A program made the translations under genes and the position numbers. A stretch of 20,073 nucleotides of DNA, taken from contig CAYLJO010000114.1 of NCBI GenBank assembly GCA_964383905.1, positions 1 to 20,073 on the forward strand, read 5' to 3'. The DNA comes from CAYLJO01 sp964383905 (lineage in GTDB: Bacteria > Acidobacteriota > Blastocatellia > Pyrinomonadales > Pyrinomonadaceae). The notes below the pieces were generated by a model, which saw nothing but the letters and a program-made list of their open reading frames with translations, was not told the origin of the DNA and ran no database searches. Shown piece after piece: positions 14,547 through 20,073 of this stretch. Numbering within the stretch: position 1 is the first letter of the stretch; each line of letters starts with the position of its first letter.

Positions 14547-15518
14547 GTGGCGAGAATGCTAGCCGGACAGATCACCGGCCCACGGCGGTTGGAGATGATC
14601 GAGTTGCCCCTCCCGGTGGCAGGCGAGGGGCAGATTTTGGTCAAATTGGAAGCGGGTGGTATCTGCGGCAGCGATCTGCCTTTCTTCCTGTTGGATACGT
14701 CTCACCCCTCCGTTGCCGAGAGACCGATCCCGCTGCCCCCCTTGCTTTCCCTCCACGAATTGGTTGGAAGGGTTGCGCAGTCACGCAGCCGGCGATTGAA
14801 AGAGGGGGAGCGCGTCTTAGCGCTCCCGTACGAGAGCCATCACGGCCTGGCCGAGTACTTTCTCTCCGGGCCGGATCTTGCCGTCCGTATCCCTGACGGG
14901 CCCGCGGAGCGGTTGGTGCTCGCTCAGCCGCTGGGGACGGTTATCCATGCCTGTCTCAAGCTGCCGAATGTCTTAGGCCAGACGGCGGTAGTCCTGGGCC
15001 AGGGGCCGATCGGTCTATTATTCACCGCGCTGTTGAGCCGGATGGGCGTGCTGCGGCTGATCGCGGTGGACCTCCTGCCGGCGCGGTTGGAAGCCTCACG
15101 CAAGATGGGCGCAACGCAAACCATATGCTGCGACCAAACGGAGCTGCTACGGACGCTCACCATGGAGCAGGGCGCAGACCTGGTGGTTGAAGCAGCCGGC
15201 CAAACAGAAACCTTAAATCTGGCAATGTCGCTGGTACGGCGCAACGGGACGGTGCTTGCTTTCGGCCTGCCATGCCGCCCGTACTACAACTTCGCCTTCA
15301 GTGATTTCTTCAAAAAAGAGGGGCGGCTGTTTAACAGCGTAGGTCCGGATGTCCAGCACGATTTCCCGATGGCGGTGGAAATGATCGCGACCGGCGTAAT
15401 AGAGATCGGGCCGCTATTAACACACCGGTTTCCACTGCGGCAAGCGCAGGATGGATTCACACTCTTCGCAGACCGTAGGGAGGGCGCGATCAAGGTGATC
15501 TTGACAGCCGAGGATTAA
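14547..15518 (+). CDS. Medium-chain zinc-type dehydrogenase/reductase
   Basis: This 323-aa MDR-superfamily oxidoreductase probably interconverts an alcohol and an aldehyde or ketone using NAD(H). The GroES-like N-terminal half has the catalytic-zinc motif GGICGSD (Cys40, Asp43). His70-Glu71 of 'GHE' is present, but the preceding Gly is replaced (LSLHELVG). The four-cysteine structural-zinc loop is absent and this region is shortened. The Rossmann half has GQGPIG (151-156) and Asp175 after the second strand (LIAVDLLPARLEASRKMGA), favouring NAD over NADP. The start is GTG, chosen because gggaggaaacac precedes it. It is a single-gene unit with no pathway neighbours, so the substrate cannot be inferred. 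Confidence 0.87.
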   Translation: MARMLAGQITGPRRLEMIELPLPVAGEGQILVKLEAGGICGSDLPFFLLDTSHPSVAERPIPLPPLLSLHELVGRVAQSRSRRLKEGERVLALPYESHHGLAEYFLSGPDLAVRIPDGPAERLVLAQPLGTVIHACLKLPNVLGQTAVVLGQGPIGLLFTALLSRMGVLRLIAVDLLPARLEASRKMGATQTICCDQTELLRTLTMEQGADLVVEAAGQTETLNLAMSLVRRNGTVLAFGLPCRPYYNFAFSDFFKKEGRLFNSVGPDVQHDFPMAVEMIATGVIEIGPLLTHRFPLRQAQDGFTLFADRREGAIKVILTAED

Positions 15519-15855
15519 AGACCCAGGGCTTCGTTGCGCCGATAGCAGTTGATCGGCTGGTATACGGTGGTGACCAACTTACATAAGCCTTTTTCAAGTG
15601 TGCTAACGCGCCCCGTAGAGCTTCTCCGGCCATGGGCTCAGCAAGTACCGGGGTCACACTGCGTAACGTGGCTGTCAAAGGTTTCGGTTGCACGAAACTG
15701 ATTCTCGACTATAATCATCAATCATCTTGTGACTCCTCCGGGGTCTGATTCCTGAAGTACAATCCTTCGCCCTCGGAGTGGCAGCACCACAAATTTGCAA
15801 ATCAGATTATCTGATACCCGCTAAGCGTCTTTGAGCTCACGGAGAACCGACTCGG
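15519..15855. other. Intergenic region upstream of the GAF-PP2C phosphatase gene
   Basis: No gene is seen on either strand. The only clear element is the sigma-70-type promoter at 15688-15715, listed separately. Confidence 0.4.
15688..15715 (+). promoter_or_regulatory. Candidate sigma-70 promoter for the phosphatase gene
   Basis: ttgcac (15688-15693) and a perfect tataat (15710-15715) are separated by 16 bases. It lies about 140 bases upstream of the GAF-PP2C start, with no other gene between, which implies a leader of roughly 130 nt. Confidence 0.55.
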
Positions 15856-17142
15856 ATGGAACCAGCCCCCCTAGATTTCAGCAAACCGCCGGCGGATATG
15901 CGACTCCATCGTTTAGAGGCGTTAGTCGCCGCCAGTATGTCTCTCAATCACGTGGCCGGCCTCGATGAGCTCCTCCAGACTATTCTCCGCCTAATCTCAG
16001 CGCAGCTAGATTGCGAACGGGCCACCGTATTCCTTACCGATCTCCGGACGGGTAAGGTTCATGCGCGACAGATGAGCGGTTCGGACCATAATGAAATCGT
16101 GCTTGAAAGGGGCCGGGGCATCGCCGGGCATGTCGCGGAAAAGGGGGAGAGTCTGCTCATTAATGACGTGCAAAGCGACCCGCGCTTCGATCGCGCGACA
16201 GACCTTCGGACCGGGTTTACTACCCGCGACATGATTTGCGTCCCACTGCGCAAACCGGACGGAGGGTTGATGGGCTCGCTTCAGGCTATTAACGCGCGGG
16301 CCGGTCAGTTCTCACCCGCCGACCTTGAATACCTGGAATCATTCGCCGCGCTCGCCTCGGTCGCCGTCGAGCGTGAGCAGCTTGTCCGGGAGGCCTTTCG
16401 CGCGCAACTGCTCTCCACCGAGTTGGACCTGGCACGAAATATTCAGCAGCGTTTGCTCCCTTCGCCCGGGACGGTTGAGCTGCCGGCGCCCTTCTCCGCA
16501 TGGGGCACGAGCCAGGCTTGCTTCGATGTCGGCGGAGATACGTACGACGTCGTGATGCTTCCTTCCGGTGAGTGCGCGTTTTGGGTGGCGGACGTGAGCG
16601 GCAAAGGCGTCGGCGCGGCACTGTTGATGACCACCCTGCAAACAGAGTTGCGGGTTCTCGTGCACAAGGAAAGTGATCTCGCACGACTCGCCACGGAACT
16701 TAACAGGAAGGTGCATGCCGTTGTACCCATGGGCACATACGCGACCTTATTTATAGGTGTACTTTCGGCGGAGGCTGAGCGCCTCCGGTACGTCAACGCC
16801 GGACACCTTCCCCCCATATGGATAAAAGGCCCCTCACCTGAGGACACGGCGTTTGAAGTGGGAGGAATGCCCATCGGGCTCCTACCGAATACACTTTATG
16901 AAGCCGGAGAGACTCGATTCGGCGGCGGGGAATGTCTGGCCGTTTTCAGTGATGGGGTGACGGATACTGAAAACACCGCCGGCGAAATCTACGGGGAGGA
17001 AGGATTGATGAGCAGCCTGACACGAATTGATGCGCACGGCGTCGGACAAATCGGACCGGCCTTTTTTGAGGAGTTGGACAACTTTCGCATCGGCGCTCCG
17101 GCCAAAGACGATACGACCTTTCTGGTCATCGGTCTGGCGTGA
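15856..17142 (+). CDS. GAF-domain PP2C/SpoIIE-type serine phosphatase (RsbU-like)
   Basis: This 428-aa soluble signalling protein has a GAF domain (about 18-175) that should bind a small ligand or sense redox state. A helical connector follows (about 176-205, ELDLARNIQQRLLPSPG), as in RsbU-type proteins. The SpoIIE/PP2C phosphatase domain spans about 212-428. Metal-coordinating acidic residues are visible: Asp228/Asp231 in FDVGGDTYD, Asp247 in ADVSGKG, Asp366/Asp370 in FSDGVTD and Asp418/419 in AKDDTTF. The catalytic site looks complete. It probably dephosphorylates the STAS protein encoded next. The ATG has ggaga ten bases upstream. Confidence 0.93.
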   Translation: MEPAPLDFSKPPADMRLHRLEALVAASMSLNHVAGLDELLQTILRLISAQLDCERATVFLTDLRTGKVHARQMSGSDHNEIVLERGRGIAGHVAEKGESLLINDVQSDPRFDRATDLRTGFTTRDMICVPLRKPDGGLMGSLQAINARAGQFSPADLEYLESFAALASVAVEREQLVREAFRAQLLSTELDLARNIQQRLLPSPGTVELPAPFSAWGTSQACFDVGGDTYDVVMLPSGECAFWVADVSGKGVGAALLMTTLQTELRVLVHKESDLARLATELNRKVHAVVPMGTYATLFIGVLSAEAERLRYVNAGHLPPIWIKGPSPEDTAFEVGGMPIGLLPNTLYEAGETRFGGGECLAVFSDGVTDTENTAGEIYGEEGLMSSLTRIDAHGVGQIGPAFFEELDNFRIGAPAKDDTTFLVIGLA

Positions 17143-17239
17143 GTTGTTTACCTCAGGAGCTTCGGCATGAAAGGACACACCGCCGGGAGATTGAGACTCG
17201 GAATCAACTATATGAGATAAGCGGAAGGGAGCGACAACG

Positions 17240-17587
17240 ATGGCCAATTTAAAGATTGAAGAACGTAGGGCCGGGGATGTCATGATCCTCGACTCGAAAG
17301 GCAACATCACCATTGGCGAAGGCAGCGTCACGCTGCGCAACGCGATCCGGCAACTGGTGAAGAAGGGCAAGAAGAAGATTTTGCTCAACCTTGCTGAGGT
17401 TAATTACATCGATTCGAGCGGGATCGGCGACCTTGTCTCGGGTTACATGACGGTCACCCGGGAGGGGGGTGAGCTAAAACTTCTCAACATCAACAGGAAG
17501 ATTCAGGACCTGATGGCGATCACAAAGCTTCTGACGGTATTCGATATTTATGAGGACGAAGTGAGTGCGCTAAAAAGCTACAAGTAA
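17240..17587 (+). CDS. STAS-domain anti-sigma factor antagonist (SpoIIAA/RsbV-like)
   Basis: This 115-aa protein is a single STAS domain. The phosphorylation loop VNYIDSSGIGDLV is intact (Asp58, Ser59, Ser60). When unphosphorylated it should bind an anti-sigma kinase and free its partner; phosphorylation would switch it off. The upstream PP2C phosphatase (97-base gap, same strand) is the likely activator. The ATG follows ggaagggag at suitable spacing. No RsbW/SpoIIAB-type kinase gene lies in the window, so the switch must use a kinase encoded elsewhere, possibly shared. It converges on the FMN reductase gene with only 29 bases between the stops. Confidence 0.92.
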   Translation: MANLKIEERRAGDVMILDSKGNITIGEGSVTLRNAIRQLVKKGKKKILLNLAEVNYIDSSGIGDLVSGYMTVTREGGELKLLNINRKIQDLMAITKLLTVFDIYEDEVSALKSYK

Positions 17588-17616
17588 GAGCCTTAAGCAG
17601 TTCCCGCCCGGCGATT

Positions 17617-18165
17617 TTAGCCACCCGCAGCCTCGGCCTGGCCGGCCTCGATAGCGTGCGCCAGGGCCATGATGGCCGAGCGCAACGCGCCGGAGACTTC
17701 CGCGTCCCGGACCATACCCTCCGCGTCGAGATTCTTACCTGCGAGCGGCACTGTGATTGACGCCCCGGTAACGATGATTGCCGACATCACAGTGAGTGTT
17801 TCCGTGAGAGACGCCTGCGCGTGTGTCGCGCGTGGTGACGCCTTGATAAGCGCGACGGGTTTGCCGACGAACTCGCCGCTCCCGACCAGCCAATCGAGCG
17901 CGTTCTTGAGCACGCCCGGTACGCCGTGGGCGTATTCCGGACTTGAGATCAGGACGCCGTCAGACGCCCGCAACTGGCAGCGAAAGTCTATGACCGGCGG
18001 CGGCGCGGCTTCCCCGTCAGCGTCAGGATTGAAGTGCGGGAGGTCGGCGAGCCCGTGATAAACAGTGATCTCGACACTTTCCGGGGCCAAGGTGACCGCG
18101 GCCCGAAGGAGGGTTGTGTTCGAGGAAGCGGCTCTCAGACTCCCCGAGATGGCAAGGATTCGCAT
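17617..18165 (-). CDS. NADPH-dependent FMN reductase (flavodoxin-like quinone/azoreductase family)
   Basis: This 182-aa cytoplasmic flavoenzyme uses NAD(P)H to reduce bound FMN and then quinones, azo dyes or chromate, depending on family member. The phosphate-binding loop is SGSLRAASSN (about 7-16). The second signature, SPEYAHGVPGVLKNALDWL (about 75-93), positions the isoalloxazine. The length is typical and the fold looks complete. The ATG is preceded by aaagggg about ten bases upstream. It lies 36 bases after the end of the DMT-type membrane protein gene on the same strand, so it may be the last gene of that transcript. Confidence 0.92.
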   Translation of the reverse strand: MRILAISGSLRAASSNTTLLRAAVTLAPESVEITVYHGLADLPHFNPDADGEAAPPPVIDFRCQLRASDGVLISSPEYAHGVPGVLKNALDWLVGSGEFVGKPVALIKASPRATHAQASLTETLTVMSAIIVTGASITVPLAGKNLDAEGMVRDAEVSGALRSAIMALAHAIEAGQAEAAGG

Positions 18166-18201
18166 CGGTCGAAGCCCCTTTGCTGGGCAGTATTTCCCAA
18201 C

Positions 18202-18729
18202 TCATTTCTTCACATGGGGCGAATTGGCTGTGCCCAGGGTAGAAATTTTACCCGTGACTACCGAGCGTGTTTCCCCGACGCCCGCTTCGCCGCCGATGCC
18301 GATCAGGATAACGCCGACGACGATCATGGCAATACCGAGCCACCGCAGGGACGGCACGGCTTCCTTGAGGATCAGCACGGAAAGAAAAGTGACAAAGACG
18401 TACTCCAGGGCGGTGAGCGGGACGGCCACCGTCACGTCTGCCCACGACAGGGTGGCTAACAAAGCGAAATAAAATACGGCGCTCAGCACAGTGCCACCGA
18501 TGACGTAGGGCTGGCATAACGCCCGCCAGAAGTAGGAGAGTAGATCGAGCAGCGCGTAGCTCTCCAACGGCCCGACGGTCTGCATTCCCCGCCGCATCAT
18601 GATCTCGCCGAGGGCGCCGGAGAGGGTGGCGATGAGTGTGACAATTAAGACGCGGAGCATGGTCTCATCTATCCTCAATAGTCGTTTGCTAATCTCGCCG
18701 CTCAGATGGCGGCCAATGAGCTTGAGCAT
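18202..18729 (-). CDS. Four-helix DMT/EamA-like membrane transporter
   Basis: This is a small integral membrane protein with four predicted helices: LRVLIVTLIATLSGALGEIM, PYVIGGTVLSAVFYFALLATL, TVAVPLTALEYVFVTFLSVLIL and WLGIAMIVVGVILIGIGG. The 'VPLTALEYVFVTFLSVLILKEAVPSLRWLGIAMI' pattern is typical of the C-terminal half of DMT/EamA proteins and of small multidrug resistance-type flippase subunits. It probably works as a dimer. The ATG at 18729 is chosen because aagga at the end of the upstream glycosyltransferase gene serves as its ribosome site and the gap is only five bases. An ATG at 18660, just before the first helix, is the alternative. The tight coupling suggests it handles the lipid made or used by the glycosyltransferase (inference). 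Confidence 0.8.
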   Translation of the reverse strand: MLKLIGRHLSGEISKRLLRIDETMLRVLIVTLIATLSGALGEIMMRRGMQTVGPLESYALLDLLSYFWRALCQPYVIGGTVLSAVFYFALLATLSWADVTVAVPLTALEYVFVTFLSVLILKEAVPSLRWLGIAMIVVGVILIGIGGEAGVGETRSVVTGKISTLGTANSPHVKK

Positions 18730-18734
18730 TCGCG

Positions 18735-19886
18735 CTATTCCTTCGCCACTAAACGCCCATCACGGGTGAGCAGGAATTCACTCCCGCGCCAACTGGTCGT
18801 CCGCCGTGTGAAGGCCAAAAGCCAGGAGACAAGCCCGGCGATGTCTCGCACGGGCAGCAGGTGCAGCGCCCGCAGGCCCTCGCGATCCCCTAACCCCCAC
18901 CCGAGGATCACGCCCGCCGTCGATAGACGGATGGCCAGACTCCCGGCGAGGACTGCCAGTCCGAGGGGGTCGGCGAGGCGTAACAAGGCGAAGAACAGGG
19001 CGAAGGGAATCGCGCGGATGAGCAAAGTGCAGAAAAAGGCGGCCGGCCGGGCCGACCGCGTGTTCTGATCCCAGTAAACCTGGTGCTTCCACCATTGGGC
19101 CGGTGTTTGCAGATCAACCATGGTCTCAACGAAGGGGGGTACGAGCACGCCGCGCTGTCCGAGACCGGCGATGCGCCGTCCCATCTCGTAGTCTTCCACC
19201 AGGTAGTCGGCGAGATTCGCCAGACCGCCAATCTTATCGAGCGTGCTGCGACGGAGCGCAATCGAAGCTCCCAGGCAAAGCAACGATGCGCCTGTCTCAT
19301 AGGCAAATACAACACTCGGCATGAAGTCAGCGTTCAGCGAGAGCAGCTCCATCTTCTCGAACCAGGTCCGGGCCTCAACCGCTTTGTACGGCGTGCAAAC
19401 AAAACCTGCGCCCTGGTCCGAGAGCGGCGCGACGACGGCCTTCAGGTAGCATGGCTTGAGGCGGATGTCGCTGTCGCTGATGACAAGCAGGTCGTAGCGC
19501 GCATGCGGAAGGGCGCCCACCATGTTGTTGATCTTACCGTTCGAGCCCGGCCGTTGTTCATCAGCCACGATTGTGACCCTGTCGGCACCGAACTCCTGTT
19601 GAATCTCCTCGAGCAGTGGCAGCGCGGGATCGTCCGGGCGCTGCACCGAGAAGACGACTTCATATGAGGGGTAGTCCTGAAGGCAAGCGCTGCGGAGGTT
19701 ACGGCGTAGATTCTTCTCCAGCCCGTGGACCGGCTTGAGGATGCTGACCGCCGGCCAAGCCGTCGCATCGGCCGCCACCGGTCGCCTTTGAAAGCGCGCC
19801 ACCGCCCACAGGCAGAGGAGACTAAAGACCGAGCCGCCCAGGACGGGTAGCAGGCAGATCCATTCAATGACAGACAGATACTTCAT
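18735..19886 (-). CDS. GT21/HpnI-like family 2 glycosyltransferase, membrane-bound
   Basis: This 383-aa protein resembles ceramide glucosyltransferases and the hopanoid glycosyltransferase HpnI. An N-terminal membrane helix (about 8-31) precedes the GT-A domain. Motifs are ILKPVHGLEKNLRRNL (49-64), the DxD-type SDSDIRL (137-143), the acidic EDYEMGRR (231-238) and KHQVYW (267-272). The last sits where (Q/R)xxRW is expected, but with Tyr for Arg. Two to three C-terminal membrane segments follow (about 283-360). It probably adds a sugar to a lipid on the cytoplasmic face. The start is ATG 19886; the frame extends further upstream only through repeat copy C, which is not coding. The acceptor lipid is unknown. 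Confidence 0.88.
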   Translation of the reverse strand: MKYLSVIEWICLLPVLGGSVFSLLCLWAVARFQRRPVAADATAWPAVSILKPVHGLEKNLRRNLRSACLQDYPSYEVVFSVQRPDDPALPLLEEIQQEFGADRVTIVADEQRPGSNGKINNMVGALPHARYDLLVISDSDIRLKPCYLKAVVAPLSDQGAGFVCTPYKAVEARTWFEKMELLSLNADFMPSVVFAYETGASLLCLGASIALRRSTLDKIGGLANLADYLVEDYEMGRRIAGLGQRGVLVPPFVETMVDLQTPAQWWKHQVYWDQNTRSARPAAFFCTLLIRAIPFALFFALLRLADPLGLAVLAGSLAIRLSTAGVILGWGLGDREGLRALHLLPVRDIAGLVSWLLAFTRRTTSWRGSEFLLTRDGRLVAKE

Positions 19887-19896
19887 GATAGCGGTT

Positions 19897-20006
19897 CTCA
19901 AATGAGTGCGGCCGAACTGCAAAAAAAAATTGAACCGCAGAGGACGCAGAGGACACAGAGGAGAAACAGAAGGCAAAGGGCAAGCAAAAGAGGTCCGGCA
20001 GAGGCC
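19897..20006 (+). repeat. Dispersed intergenic repeat, copy C ('aaccacagagg' family)
   Basis: It has the same left arm as copy A (ctcaaatgagtgcg, then an A-run), the core ttgaaccgcagagg followed by gacgcagagg and gacacagagg units, and the right end agaggtccgg...ggcc. Its left edge is only ten bases from the glycosyltransferase ATG, so it forms that gene's immediate upstream region. The unit count in the core and the A-run length differ from copy A. Confidence 0.85.
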
Positions 20007-20073
20007 AATGCGCGTCTCCGCAGATCCCATCTATCGTAGGAATTGACGTGACAAGCGATTATATAGTTTGCAA

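Overview
The window looks like chromosomal DNA from an acidobacterium, possibly of the Blastocatellia type. This is inferred from gene style: a TonB-dependent receptor with an N-terminal carboxypeptidase-regulatory-like domain, an exported von Willebrand A protein, a small exported 'VPFDF...G..LPAGTYTV' protein, an ECF sigma factor overlapping its anti-sigma gene, and a large diheme cytochrome c peroxidase-like protein. There is no rRNA, tRNA, CRISPR array, transposase or phage gene.

Layout. 1-1169: YheT-type alpha/beta hydrolase (+). 1295-4349 (-): an exported Cys/Met/His-rich protein with two CxxxCC motifs, then a TonB-dependent receptor, a plausible metal-handling pair. 4701-4793: first copy of a dispersed 'aaccacagagg' repeat. 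4865-6031 (-): a small exported protein, then an ECF sigma factor with no adjacent anti-sigma gene. 6150-9460 is a decay-prone stretch, mostly on the - strand. It holds an LVIVD-type exported protein, an unidentified remnant, the C-terminal third of a vanadium haloperoxidase, a 3'-truncated VWFA protein, a small basic protein and the C-terminal end of an apparent UPF0016/GDT1 transporter. 9464-9949 (-): a cupredoxin lipoprotein. 10665-11949 (+): ECF sigma factor plus zinc-finger anti-sigma factor. A second repeat copy and a strong hairpin terminator follow. 12226-14239 (-): a diheme peroxidase and, upstream of it, a PerR-type regulator with its own operator. 14547-15518 (+): a medium-chain dehydrogenase. 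15856-17587 (+): a GAF-PP2C phosphatase and a STAS anti-sigma antagonist, i.e. a partner-switching pair lacking its kinase. 17617-18165 (-): an NADPH-dependent FMN reductase. 18202-19886 (-): a GT21/HpnI-like glycosyltransferase coupled to a four-helix DMT-type membrane protein, with a third repeat copy right at the glycosyltransferase start.

Themes are envelope and signal-transduction functions (three sigma or anti-sigma circuits, PerR) and redox or copper chemistry. The most unusual feature is the join at 7988-8024, where a VWFA gene and a haloperoxidase gene are both cut off. The 37 bases at the join are a two-block copy of the linker region of the ECF sigma gene 2.9 kb away. The best candidate for an undescribed system is the twin-CxxxCC exported protein with its TonB receptor.
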